44,092 bases of DNA from Deltaproteobacteria bacterium (GCA_006226755.1 SBGE01000255.1:1-44092), one strand, 5' to 3'. Positions 24,681 through 34,011 are shown, numbered from the stretch's first letter. The notes: generated from the sequence alone by a model not told the origin. Program-made: numbers and translations.

Positions 24681-26770
24681 TTAAGACAAACTTCTTTAAT
24701 TAATTTCTCAGAAGCTTTGATGTTGTCTATTTTGACGATGTATCCCTTTGAAGATTTTCTTGCCTTGAACTGATCTATTCCTTCATTACATTTCTCAAGA
24801 GATGAACTGCCCGCGTGAATATTGACCTCAAACTCACCAGAGTCAAAACTTGCGTTGTTCAATATTTCAAGTTTGGTCGTAGGAGATTCATAGAATTTTG
24901 TTTCAAGATTGGACTTTAATTTCCACCAAGTGGAGGTTGCTGCCAAGGTCCAAAATGATGTTGTCTTAGAGGACTGTAAAACGTTGCTGATAAACATGTC
25001 TAAAGCTTTTAGGGCCACGGAACTGGTGAAAATATGGGTGTGAACACTGAAAAAGAAAGCCCCATTAAGACTTTTTACATGTTCAAAGTGAGATCTCATA
25101 TAATTGTTAACAATCTCAGGGGTAGATAGAATCCTATTATTTTTTATGTTTGAATCATCTGGAACTACTCTTGGGATAATAACAAGTTCTTCATTTGTAA
25201 GGAGAAGAGGTGAGTATCTGAAAAAGGATTGATCGCTGAAAATATACTCAAGTCCATTTTGAAAAATTGGTGATAAAGATGCATTGTCAAGCGTTTCTTC
25301 TGGAGGACGTATACCTATAACTTTCTGTAATGAAAATTCTTCAATAGCGTGTCTTGAAAGTTGAAGGTCATTAAAAACATCGGATGAGTTTCGACCTTTT
25401 AAGTTTTTGTGTGAAGTTGTATGTGAAGCAAGTTCAATATAATTGGGGAGATCTCGCACCTGACTCATATTATCTTTCATAAGGTCAGTTACTAGAAAAA
25501 TTGTTGCGGGTATTTCATATGAAGTAAAAATATCTGTGAGCTCTTCTAGTCTACTGAATTGGTCTTCCGTATCTATGGCAATTGCAAAAACCGAATCAAT
25601 AGCACTGTATCTCCAAACAGGGACAGTCGCATAAGCAGCTCCAGAAAAATCTGCTAATTTAGTAAGAATCCATGTATCGGAATACTCAATATCGTTTTTA
25701 TTTTGATCTGAAGGGCTTAATGGATCCAGTAATGTTAAAAGGGTACTGTCATTGTATTGTAAAGCTCTTGGATTAAAGGGTTTTGTCCTATATCCAGTTT
25801 CATCCATATTCGGAATACCATCATAACTAGATTCAATGAGATCTCCAGCGATTCCTTTCTCAAACTTTACGGAATTATCGAGAGGGACCCAGTTTAATTG
25901 CAGGCCAGGAGGCACTGGTCCAAAACCCTTGATTTTTGTCGGGTAGAATTCACTCAATTTTTTGTTTTCTACTAGTTTACTGATATTCTCGCCGACCCAT
26001 TCTTTTCGAGGTGTTTTGTTTAAGTTCATTTTGCCCAAAGCACCTGTAGCAAATATCTTGATATTTGGATTGAGAATGGCTTTTTTAACGTTACTTAATT
26101 GACCATCGGTAAGTATGTTTAGCTGGGGAAGAATATAGATCCCCTCATCTTGGAATGATGTTCCCGTATACTTCCAGTTGAGTTCATTTCGCTTTAAAAA
26201 ATTAGTCCAGCTTTTTAAGGACGTTTCAAATAGATATTCATTTCTGTTATTACTGAGGCGAACAATGAATATCTTTTCATTTTTCAGAATGGAAAGAAGA
26301 TTTCTTTTGTAGTTGATTAGATTGTTCCCAATTTTTTCATCAAAAGAGGAGAATTTGAAATTTGGATTAAACTCATGTTTGGCCAGGAGACCTTGTTGAA
26401 GGAGTTGCTTGTAACGTTCGGCTTCAGAGACACGATCCATGAGTTCCCGTCTGAAACTAAGATGATTTTCTAAAAGAAAGAAGGTGAAAATAATAAGAGT
26501 TACGCCACCATAGGTCCAAACGAGTTTTTTTCTTCTTTGCTTGGGACTTTTCTTTTTTAGCTCTTTCATTGTCAGAATCTCGTTATTCTTTCTCGAAAGA
26601 TGGGGAGCGTAGCGACGAAAGAAGCTTCCTTCAAGATTAACAGTTCCATCTGAAGATTTAGTCTTCATCGAATATCTGAATTTGAAGATGATATAAGTCA
26701 CAAGTGTCATGAAAATTGTGGCCAGAGATATAGAAAGCAGAAGAACATTGAAAAAATATTTTACTTCCAT
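24677..26770 (-). CDS. Membrane-anchored polysaccharide deacetylase (NodB/CE4) with extra periplasmic domain
   Basis: 697 residues. Two membrane helices (about 6-30 and 84-101) flank a basic cytoplasmic loop. Residues 160-260 resemble a glutamine-amidotransferase-like (flavodoxin-type) fold (YILPQLNILTDGQLSNV, then KIFATGALGK). The NodB domain spans about 393-600 with Asp400/Asp403 (IDTED), His450 and His454 (SHTTSH) and RPPEE around 488. A small beta domain ends the protein. It should deacetylate a secreted polysaccharide at the outer face of the inner membrane. It is not PgaB: there is no lipobox and no C-terminal glycoside hydrolase. It overlaps the glycosyltransferase gene by one base (TAATG), so polymer synthesis and deacetylation are linked. 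Confidence 0.85.
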   Translation of the reverse strand: MEVKYFFNVLLLSISLATIFMTLVTYIIFKFRYSMKTKSSDGTVNLEGSFFRRYAPHLSRKNNEILTMKELKKKSPKQRRKKLVWTYGGVTLIIFTFFLLENHLSFRRELMDRVSEAERYKQLLQQGLLAKHEFNPNFKFSSFDEKIGNNLINYKRNLLSILKNEKIFIVRLSNNRNEYLFETSLKSWTNFLKRNELNWKYTGTSFQDEGIYILPQLNILTDGQLSNVKKAILNPNIKIFATGALGKMNLNKTPRKEWVGENISKLVENKKLSEFYPTKIKGFGPVPPGLQLNWVPLDNSVKFEKGIAGDLIESSYDGIPNMDETGYRTKPFNPRALQYNDSTLLTLLDPLSPSDQNKNDIEYSDTWILTKLADFSGAAYATVPVWRYSAIDSVFAIAIDTEDQFSRLEELTDIFTSYEIPATIFLVTDLMKDNMSQVRDLPNYIELASHTTSHKNLKGRNSSDVFNDLQLSRHAIEEFSLQKVIGIRPPEETLDNASLSPIFQNGLEYIFSDQSFFRYSPLLLTNEELVIIPRVVPDDSNIKNNRILSTPEIVNNYMRSHFEHVKSLNGAFFFSVHTHIFTSSVALKALDMFISNVLQSSKTTSFWTLAATSTWWKLKSNLETKFYESPTTKLEILNNASFDSGEFEVNIHAGSSSLEKCNEGIDQFKARKSSKGYIVKIDNIKASEKLIKEVCLN

Positions 26771-28071
26771 TAATTCATTCCTTTCCTAGTCAATTGACCC
26801 CATTTCATAGGGATATTTAAGAGTTCATCTACCATCGAGTAGAAACGAATAATTTCCAACATAAATCCATAAGTAAGCCTTCCAATAATGGCTAAAAAGA
26901 TTAACGACTTTACTTCTCTTTCCGTAATAATCGAATAAAGGGCCAATGTCGCATCCATGATAGTGAGACCAGCGAAAAATGGTCCATACAGATTTCCTAT
27001 ATCAAACTGTAAGGCAAAAAATATTGTCAGCATGGCAAATACAAAATTTATAGTAGGAATTAACATCGTTTCTACACCGACATAAAGTAAGGTTGCAATC
27101 GATCTCCAGTTTAAATTATGCCTACGGAATTTTAGAATGTTTTTTGTGATGGCTTGGATCGTACCGCGCGACCAACGATATCTTTGAACGAAAAGTTCAT
27201 AGAGATTGTCTGGAACTTCTGTGTAAGCAATGACATCGGGACTATATTTAATATGCCATCCATCGGTAAGTAGCTTTATTGTAAGATCAGCATCTTCTGC
27301 AAAGGTTTTAGTTTCGTAACCTCCTACTGAGAGAACAGCTTCTTTTCTGAAGACACCAATAGGACCAGGAACAATGGTTACAGCATTAAGTGAACTTTGT
27401 GCTGTTTTATGAAAATTCAGACCTATGATGTATTCAAGCTTTTGAAAAAGCCCCAGCATGTTTTTAACGCCTCTAACTCGAACGTTACCTGCCACGGCGG
27501 CTAAATTTTCGTTATTGTTAAAAAATGGCAGGGCGTTAGCGACAACTTCTGGATGAAGTTTACTATCAGCATCCATACAGATAACAAAGTCACCTAAAGC
27601 CTCCATGATTCCTCTATTTAGAGCATCGGCCTTTCCACCATTCTCCTTGAGAATAACTCGAACATTGGGCATGTTTTTTGCCATTTCATGGGCCTTGATG
27701 AAGGTGTCATCTGTACTACCGTCATCGACCACAAGAATTTCTAAATTTGGATATTCGATCAGACTGACTGAGCGAATAGACTCCTGAATTACAGCTTCTT
27801 CATTGAAGCACGGGATGATAATCGTCACTATCGGATCATAATCCATTTCTGTCAGAGTTTGCCGGAAGAGGTAATCCCAAAATGACAAACCTAAAATTAT
27901 CACTGACCTCATACAAATCAGATAAAGATAATAAAACATGGCCAGGACTACTGGTTTGGCTATGGCCGGAGTTTCCCAGTTCACATCGACACTGAAATAG
28001 TAAACGGCTAAAAAAACTACTGCGATGAAGATTATCCAAGCTTTGGTAAATGTATCTGTAGATTCATCCAT
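26770..28071 (-). CDS. Processive family-2 glycosyltransferase, PgaC/IcaA-like
   Basis: 433-residue membrane glycosyltransferase. Two N-terminal helices (about 11-27 and 37-62), then the GT-A catalytic domain: IIIPCFNEE, VVDDGSTDD, ENGGKADALN, MDADS (DxD, 167-169), EDADLT (259-264, catalytic base) and QRYRW (296-300). Three to four C-terminal helices form the export channel. Layout, length and motifs are those of poly-beta-1,6-GlcNAc synthase (PgaC/IcaA), with hyaluronan and chitin synthases as near relatives. The polymer is probably built from GlcNAc, given the deacetylase that follows. It shares one base with the receiver-domain gene before it (TGATG). No PgaD-like small subunit was seen. 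Confidence 0.92.
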   Translation of the reverse strand: MDESTDTFTKAWIIFIAVVFLAVYYFSVDVNWETPAIAKPVVLAMFYYLYLICMRSVIILGLSFWDYLFRQTLTEMDYDPIVTIIIPCFNEEAVIQESIRSVSLIEYPNLEILVVDDGSTDDTFIKAHEMAKNMPNVRVILKENGGKADALNRGIMEALGDFVICMDADSKLHPEVVANALPFFNNNENLAAVAGNVRVRGVKNMLGLFQKLEYIIGLNFHKTAQSSLNAVTIVPGPIGVFRKEAVLSVGGYETKTFAEDADLTIKLLTDGWHIKYSPDVIAYTEVPDNLYELFVQRYRWSRGTIQAITKNILKFRRHNLNWRSIATLLYVGVETMLIPTINFVFAMLTIFFALQFDIGNLYGPFFAGLTIMDATLALYSIITEREVKSLIFLAIIGRLTYGFMLEIIRFYSMVDELLNIPMKWGQLTRKGMN

Positions 28072-28988
28072 CAGTTAGCCGTCATTCCAGAGAAAACGCG
28101 AGCAATTTTGAGCTGAAACAATCTAATTGAAGAGTTGCTCGTTCGAGTCATGTAAATGTGAGAACCCTTAAAACTTGTGTTGATCAGTCGAGAGAGTTCC
28201 ATCGTTTTAGAGAGTGCTTTTTCCTGTTCATTCAAATCATAGAGATTTCGAGGTTCATCAAAAACCAAGTGAAAGTTATGAAGACTTTCAGATGTGAAAC
28301 CGAAGATATCTGCCATGATGGGTGAAATATTTTGCATAAATGGAAATTTTTGGATCATAGAAGATTTAATTTCAAGAAAAATAAGTCTCTCTTCTTCGAT
28401 GAATTTTTCAAGTTCATCGTCATTAAAATCTTTACCTTGAGTCCAACTCAAGAAAACTACTTTTTCACCTTTGCGCAGTAAGGATTTGACTTGAGTAAAG
28501 ATAAGCTTATTTTTCTCCAAATCGTTAAATGTAATGGTGCAGTTGAAGTCGCCTCTTTTTGATTTAACTGTTTGGTTAAGAGAACGGAAAATATTTTTTA
28601 ATGTCTTCGCGAGAGATTCTGTCTTTACAGGTTTTCTTAAAAAACCGTTGGCTCCAAGTGAATCAAGGCGGGTTCTGATATGTTCACCAGTATCAGATGA
28701 CATGCAGATGATTGGGATACTAGCAGTAAATGGGTGTTCTCTAAAAATTTTCAGAGCTTCGTAACCATCAATATTAGGCATTTGAAGATCGAGTATGATC
28801 CCAGAAGGAGAGCTTTTTTCAGCTTCTTGAATGGCCTCTATTGGATCAATAATCGTTTTTGTTTCGAAATCGCTTTCTAATACTTTTTTGAATAGTGTGA
28901 GAATCTCTTCATCATCATCTATTAAAAACAAAAGTGGTTTTTCAAGAGCGATAGGCTCAATACTTTGGGGTTCGTTTATAACTTCCAT
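28071..28988 (-). CDS. Receiver-domain protein with unknown C-terminal output domain
   Basis: 305 residues. A CheY-like receiver spans about 18-135: LFLIDDDEEIL with the acidic pocket, phospho-acceptor Asp67 (IILDLQMP), Ser97 (CMSSD) and Lys119 (LRKPV), all intact. The remaining 170 residues are alpha/beta with KVVFLSWTQGKDFNDDELEKF and LHNFHLVFDEPRNLYDL; no DNA-binding, GGDEF, EAL, HD-GYP or PilZ motif is seen. It is co-translated with a polysaccharide synthase, so it may gate polymer synthesis after phosphorylation by a kinase. The upstream ribosome site is weak; TAAAAT lies six bases before the ATG. No cognate kinase is adjacent; a stand-alone kinase ATPase domain occurs 10 kb away. Confidence 0.82.
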   Translation of the reverse strand: MEVINEPQSIEPIALEKPLLFLIDDDEEILTLFKKVLESDFETKTIIDPIEAIQEAEKSSPSGIILDLQMPNIDGYEALKIFREHPFTASIPIICMSSDTGEHIRTRLDSLGANGFLRKPVKTESLAKTLKNIFRSLNQTVKSKRGDFNCTITFNDLEKNKLIFTQVKSLLRKGEKVVFLSWTQGKDFNDDELEKFIEEERLIFLEIKSSMIQKFPFMQNISPIMADIFGFTSESLHNFHLVFDEPRNLYDLNEQEKALSKTMELSRLINTSFKGSHIYMTRTSNSSIRLFQLKIARVFSGMTAN

Positions 28989-29041
28989 TTCTCAATTTTA
29001 GCATCCTTAGATACTTGAAATCAGGAGGAAGTTTGTTCCAA

Positions 29042-30010
29042 TCAATAGAAGTAATTAAATGAGAAAAAGAGTCGGTCACTGTACCAAATACTGCCACTTT
29101 GGCGACTTTGAATTCTTTCGTATCCGACCTTCATATTGGTGTTTTCTCTTTTGCCATATTGTAAAGAAAGGTTCGTGTAGAAACCATCTCCCCAGTTGCT
29201 TGATTCATCCTGAAATCGATTAAGATTGGCCGCTAGAGCTATTTGAAATTTTTCAGCGAAGGGTTGTACGATTTCGAATCTGGGTCCTAGACTTAAAAAA
29301 CGGTGTGGTGTCCAGTAGTCTACTTTGTCTTGTTCGAAACGAGTGTACTCCACACCCGCACCAATCAGATACCAAGTCTCAGTTGGTCCAATCTTGTACT
29401 TTATATCAAGATCTTGGTGATAACTTGAGTTTTCGTCCGTGTACTCTGAGTTTCTCCCTCGTAATGAAATTCTTAAGTTTGTACTAGGAGTAATCAGAAA
29501 TGAATGATGAATAGTTTTTTTCCTCGTGAAACTTTCAATTGCTCCACTTAACTGTAGATCTTGATAATTCCAATCTGAAACGTAGGCTAATCTGGAGTTC
29601 AACCATTTTCCTACAAGTTGATTATGCTCTATCGAAAGTGGTGCAGTGCTATGTTTTTTTGAGTTAGATTTATTTTCGAGTTGATGTATCCCAGTCTTTA
29701 AAATACTGCTGGAATTTGGAGACCATTTTTGTCCGACTATAGCGAAGACATTGATTCCGGTAAATTGTGAAACCCCACCTGAACCTGTTTTGTATGAAGC
29801 ACCAAATCCATAATCAAATCCAGACGGAGATTCTCCTGTATAGTCCCATCCTGGATAACGTCTATTTTTGAGCCAAGTAATGTTTTGTTCCCTCAATGTG
29901 AAATGATCACGAGTGTCAGTCACAGAGCTGTCAAAATTAAAGTGAGACATGTCTGCAGCATGCAGAAGGGAAACCTTAAAGATCAGAATTAAAATGACAA
30001 TATTTCTCAT
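29042..30010 (-). CDS. Outer-membrane beta-barrel, candidate polysaccharide export porin
   Basis: 322 residues with a signal peptide (MRNIVILILIFKVSLLHA) and strong alternating beta patterns through the whole length, ending SFNYFY, a terminal aromatic as expected for Bam-dependent barrels. A YWTPHRFLSLGPRFE stretch resembles the C-terminal barrels of PgaA/BcsC-type exporters, but no TPR domain precedes it. It is 53 bases upstream of the receiver-domain gene on the same strand, followed by the synthase and deacetylase, so it is the natural outer-membrane exit for the polymer. There is no ribosome site; the ATG lies six bases after a CATAAT box, suggesting a leaderless message. Confidence 0.72.
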   Translation of the reverse strand: MRNIVILILIFKVSLLHAADMSHFNFDSSVTDTRDHFTLREQNITWLKNRRYPGWDYTGESPSGFDYGFGASYKTGSGGVSQFTGINVFAIVGQKWSPNSSSILKTGIHQLENKSNSKKHSTAPLSIEHNQLVGKWLNSRLAYVSDWNYQDLQLSGAIESFTRKKTIHHSFLITPSTNLRISLRGRNSEYTDENSSYHQDLDIKYKIGPTETWYLIGAGVEYTRFEQDKVDYWTPHRFLSLGPRFEIVQPFAEKFQIALAANLNRFQDESSNWGDGFYTNLSLQYGKRENTNMKVGYERIQSRQSGSIWYSDRLFFSFNYFY

Positions 30011-30016
30011 GCATTA

Positions 30017-30045
30017 ATTATGAATGAGAAATTGATCATTGGAAA
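30017..30045 (-). promoter_or_regulatory. Candidate promoter of the polysaccharide operon, possibly leaderless
   Basis: Minus strand: TTTCCA (30045-30040), spacer 17, CATAAT (30022-30017), then six bases to the ATG at 30010. The geometry equals that of the NagB-like gene. It lies in the 53-base gap after the large lipoprotein gene, so transcription could also read through from there. Confidence 0.45.
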
Positions 30046-30063
30046 TGGGTAAAAGGGGACAAT

Positions 30064-32664
30064 CTAGAGTTTGATTGTCCCAGGGATCGCCATGTCCTCA
30101 AGTACTGGGACAGTGTCATTTTTGTAATATCTTTCCATCATTGCTGTATTGCTAGGAAGTTGGTCTATTTTTTCGAGGTAGATCACTTTGGTGTCATCAG
30201 TCATAAGGTTATAAAAGAGTTCGTAATTGTCTTTCCCTCTGATGATCTTTCCTAGGTAATTTTCAGAAATACTCCAAGGATCTCTGATAACTGAATCTGA
30301 TGGCTTTTGTTCACCCACGTAGTACCAGCTTTCTTCAATCCACTCCTTTTGAGTCTTGTCCTTACAAATTCTCAGACGCTTCTTGTTTAATTTCTTTTCT
30401 GTTTGAATGTTGTTGTATCCACCAAATCCCATTCCCATACCGTAATAAGGAGCAGGTTTGACGACTTCATATTCAACACCTTCAAAAAGAACACAGTTGT
30501 TGATGCTGGCTTCAAAACCTAGTTTAAGTTCATCAACAAAGAGATTTCTACTTCTTGAGAATTGAGCTCGGCTGGTTGTGCCCTGACTTTCATCTCTTGA
30601 CCAAACCTTGGCAATATCTGCATTGACTCCTGCTCCGAGACTTAGAATTTTAAGAAAAGGAATTTCAAGTTTTGCACTCAGACCACCACCGAAGCTAATT
30701 CTTTTAGAAACAGATGTTCGTCTACTCTCTCCACTATAAATAAGGAAGCCTGTCCCTATCCCGATTTTATCAGTACTGGTGAATAGCTTTTGCGGTTTTC
30801 CGGTGATTTCTTCAATATGCTTGAGACCAGTTCCTTTTATGTAACGAGAAGGATTTCTTTTACATCCATGGTACTCAGCTGGAAAATTGTAGCTGTCCCA
30901 TAGAATACCTTCGACAAGGACTTTGGGGAAAAAGTATGAACAAACTTTACCAAGAAGTTCTTTCTTGTTTGGATCATCCAGTAGGGAGTTGAAGTCGGCT
31001 TCGGTGATTTGGTCTTCAACCAGTACCAAAGAAGATTTAGACCTCTTAAGCGTTTTGATGTCTTCTTGTTTAAGAGGATTGTCTTTATGTAGCTCGGTGA
31101 AAATATCAGATGGATTACCTTGCCATTTGGACTCAAGAGCAGCAGCTTTCATTAGTGCTGAAATAGGATTCAATTTCTGCCTTAATATGTCGTTTGTAAT
31201 ATTTAATTCAGATTGAGCAATCAAGTCTCTATCATGAGGACGTAGACCTACACTCAGCTGGTGAGTTGAAGCAAGAAACTTACCAGAGACAATCACTGGT
31301 TGAAGATTGAAGGCCTCTGGGTCTTTAGGTGTTAGTTCGAGAACGGCTATTGTTCTGGCTGCAGACTCGGCTAATTGATCAAATCTAAATGGGAGATCAA
31401 TAGTCGTTAAAATTTTGTTATTAATAACTTCAACTTCTTTTTGAGTACCAGAAATAAACTTGAATTGATCAATGTTTTCAGCAGTGAGTTCTGTCGCACC
31501 TTTGGTCGCAGCGAGGATCGAAACTTTTAAAATGAAATATCCGGTATAAATATCTTCAATAATTCTATTGGTTGAGTAACTGTGTCCTCTGTTTATTTTT
31601 GGAGCTAGCTCAATCAGATAAGATTTGGCTACACTTAGATCAAGATACTTATTTACTTTGTAACCCTCTTCTTTGTTTCCAAGAAATGTATAGCGTACAG
31701 AATCTAAGTGAAGTTTAGCTTTCTCTCCAACTGGGTTTTGTGGAGGTTCTCCCGCTCGAGAGTCCCAACCGTGGTTTCGACCATTCACCCATGGATTGAT
31801 GTAGATGTCTCTATTGAGAATTTGACCTTTGAGAGGGCCATCAACAGCTTGAACAACGAGTCTTCGCGGAATCCATCTCGTTGCTTGGAATTGATCATAT
31901 TCAGTATAGATGTTTGCTCTCAAACATCCTTTAAGGTCTGTTTTGTTGACAACTTCTTGAACAACATCACCATTTTCATCAAGAACTTTCATTTCTATGA
32001 TCTGACTTGAGACTGCAGACATGTCCGCTTTGATCTTGAAACAACCAATCCATTTTGTAATCACTCTCTTGTTGGCACGAGAGTCATCATGTTGAGTATC
32101 GTAACCACCAAAGTAAATAGTGAGATCGGTCATATCAAAATCAACTTCCATGTCTTCTTTACCGGCCGTAATTAATTGGTCCTCTGGTAGTGGCTCATGC
32201 TGGAGGTCAACAAAATTGTTTGTAAACATATTAAAGGCGTACTTGATATTCAAAGTGCCTGAGAATTGACCTGATGTGGTAATAGTTCTGTTGAAAAGAA
32301 CATATCTGTTGTGGAAGCTTGCTTTCATTTCCACTTTTTCAGTCCACCGAAGACATCCATTGGCATCGGAGACAGTAGTTTTTGGAGTTTTAGTATTGAT
32401 GGAAAATTGCTGATTTCTAATTGGATCGAGAAGTACACTTTCTTTCAAGCATACAGTAACCATAAATGTTTTGTGAGTTGGTCTTGTTACTGTCGCAGCA
32501 TTTTCAAAAACTTCCTGAATTGATGAAGCATTCAAACTGGAAACAATCAGATTACTCTGTGGGGAATCGGTATTAACATTTTCGTCTACACCTGCAGAGC
32601 ATCCATACAGCATTTGGCCTACAATGATCATGGCAAGAAATTTAATGATATTAGAAAATCTCAT
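30064..32664 (-). CDS. Large lipoprotein of unknown function (866 aa)
   Basis: Signal peptide with lipobox MLYGC; lipid Cys at 22. The first 350 residues contain repeated beta modules that each carry paired Cys (TVCLKES then NGCLRWT; IGCFKIK then KGCLRAN), suggesting two related immunoglobulin-like, disulfide-bonded units. A middle helical part (about 440-560) leads to a Gly-rich region with ISFGGGLSAKLEIPFLKILSLGAGVN, which may be membrane-inserting, and a C-terminal domain with further Cys. No family is recognised. It overlaps the preceding barrel gene by 14 bases and so is probably made together with it; a barrel-lipoprotein complex at the outer membrane is a fair guess. Linkage to the polysaccharide genes downstream is only positional. 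Confidence 0.75.
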   Translation of the reverse strand: MRFSNIIKFLAMIIVGQMLYGCSAGVDENVNTDSPQSNLIVSSLNASSIQEVFENAATVTRPTHKTFMVTVCLKESVLLDPIRNQQFSINTKTPKTTVSDANGCLRWTEKVEMKASFHNRYVLFNRTITTSGQFSGTLNIKYAFNMFTNNFVDLQHEPLPEDQLITAGKEDMEVDFDMTDLTIYFGGYDTQHDDSRANKRVITKWIGCFKIKADMSAVSSQIIEMKVLDENGDVVQEVVNKTDLKGCLRANIYTEYDQFQATRWIPRRLVVQAVDGPLKGQILNRDIYINPWVNGRNHGWDSRAGEPPQNPVGEKAKLHLDSVRYTFLGNKEEGYKVNKYLDLSVAKSYLIELAPKINRGHSYSTNRIIEDIYTGYFILKVSILAATKGATELTAENIDQFKFISGTQKEVEVINNKILTTIDLPFRFDQLAESAARTIAVLELTPKDPEAFNLQPVIVSGKFLASTHQLSVGLRPHDRDLIAQSELNITNDILRQKLNPISALMKAAALESKWQGNPSDIFTELHKDNPLKQEDIKTLKRSKSSLVLVEDQITEADFNSLLDDPNKKELLGKVCSYFFPKVLVEGILWDSYNFPAEYHGCKRNPSRYIKGTGLKHIEEITGKPQKLFTSTDKIGIGTGFLIYSGESRRTSVSKRISFGGGLSAKLEIPFLKILSLGAGVNADIAKVWSRDESQGTTSRAQFSRSRNLFVDELKLGFEASINNCVLFEGVEYEVVKPAPYYGMGMGFGGYNNIQTEKKLNKKRLRICKDKTQKEWIEESWYYVGEQKPSDSVIRDPWSISENYLGKIIRGKDNYELFYNLMTDDTKVIYLEKIDQLPSNTAMMERYYKNDTVPVLEDMAIPGTIKL

Positions 32665-33745
32665 AACTCTTCCTCAAGAAAATTGAAATGATCCTTTCAT
32701 CAGACTGATAAGGAGTTGTTACAATTGGGTCCGCCTGGACACCTTTTGCTCCGTACTCTAGACCATTTGTCAGGTCTTCTACTTTTAGGCTGACGGCATT
32801 CCCAACTCTATTTACGTTTCCATAGGTTTTGCTTGAGTAGTAAGCAACAGTTGAGTCTGATTCATTTTTAAATGTTTCAATTCCTAGTTTAAAAATTCTG
32901 TTGTTTGACTCTATAGCCAGACTTGGACCAATCTTATAACCAAGATTTTTTCCGTCTGGGGCGTTTGAATTCAAATGCCATGCAGAGTTTAGCGATATGG
33001 TAGTTCCAGCGATCGCCTTTAGATCGATGTTCATGTCTCCATTCCAACCAACAAATGAGTATCTAAACTTATTGTTGTAAGTTCCTATGCCTGAAACGGA
33101 GTTACCTAATAGTCGACTTTCGTAAGCTACAGATGGGCTTAGCTCATCAAATGCATAATGACCTATACTTGCATTTAGCGAGAGTAAGTTTCCTTCTCCT
33201 ATTAATCTTAACTTCTCGTTGAAGAATCTAGCTGAACCCTCGCTTACTGACCCAAGTCGTCTCGAGAGAGTATAATTCGATGGTATTGATTGAATAAGAT
33301 CAAACTGAATTGTCCAATTACTTACTTTGTATTCAAAAATTTCCCTGGCCCCAATAAAGGGGGTTGAAGTCACAAATAATGGATTATTGTGGTAGCTCTG
33401 ATTGATAGCTCCAAGTTTGACAGTCGAAAATTTAAAAGGTGTATAGATCATCTCAGCGTGACCAAGATAGGGGGTATTCGTCGGCTTAAAACTTCCCGCC
33501 CCGTAAACAGTTTCGCTGCTTCCTGTTTCTAAAGAAAATCCACCTTCAACATCTATGAGAAAATTTGAATAAAGCGATTGTTTGAATTCAATAGCAGATG
33601 AAAGACCAAAAGTTCTGGCCTCATTCTTATCTCCACTAACATGGTCACCGGAAAGTCCAATTGTCGTGGAAAGCTCAATCCCTTCAGTTGCGCCAACTGA
33701 ATGAATCAATCCGAGTAATGTGACGAGAAAAATTCTGCTTTTCAA
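32651..33745 (-). CDS. Outer-membrane beta-barrel protein of unknown function
   Basis: 364 residues. The start is TTG at 33745 behind AGGGA, yielding signal peptide MKSRIFLVTLLGLIHSVGA. The mature part is made of alternating strands with Tyr/Asn/Ser-rich loops and ends YEIF, the terminal-Phe signature of barrels. Length fits 14-16 strands. No family could be named. Its last 14 bases overlap the lipoprotein gene, so the two form an operon unit at the head of the leftward run. Confidence 0.72.
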   Translation of the reverse strand: MKSRIFLVTLLGLIHSVGATEGIELSTTIGLSGDHVSGDKNEARTFGLSSAIEFKQSLYSNFLIDVEGGFSLETGSSETVYGAGSFKPTNTPYLGHAEMIYTPFKFSTVKLGAINQSYHNNPLFVTSTPFIGAREIFEYKVSNWTIQFDLIQSIPSNYTLSRRLGSVSEGSARFFNEKLRLIGEGNLLSLNASIGHYAFDELSPSVAYESRLLGNSVSGIGTYNNKFRYSFVGWNGDMNIDLKAIAGTTISLNSAWHLNSNAPDGKNLGYKIGPSLAIESNNRIFKLGIETFKNESDSTVAYYSSKTYGNVNRVGNAVSLKVEDLTNGLEYGAKGVQADPIVTTPYQSDERIISIFLRKSYEIF

Positions 33746-34011
33746 AATTTTTTGTCCCTAAAATATCCAACAATTGGCCTGTTTTAACACGTCACGAAAA
33801 AATGTGGGGGAAATGGTAAAACTTACAGACCGAAGCTTGTTAGTAAGTAGCTGAATTTATTCACTTTTGTCGTCTGTTAGATTTTAATCAGGATGGCCTA
33901 AACAAATAGAATGTTTATAATTTCAATGTCTTACGGAGATTTTACTGTTGTTTTACACACGATCGACAAGCTGGTTGGTAATCTGGATGCAGAGAATAAC
34001 CAGGGATTTTT
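33746..34011. other. Divergent intergenic region before the desaturase gene
   Basis: Holds the start signals of the leftward barrel gene and the rightward desaturase. AGGGA (near 34001) is the desaturase ribosome site. A 34-codon frame from 33911 ends in a TGA that overlaps the desaturase ATG (ATGA); it may be a coupled leader peptide or chance. No convincing promoter was found. Confidence 0.4.
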
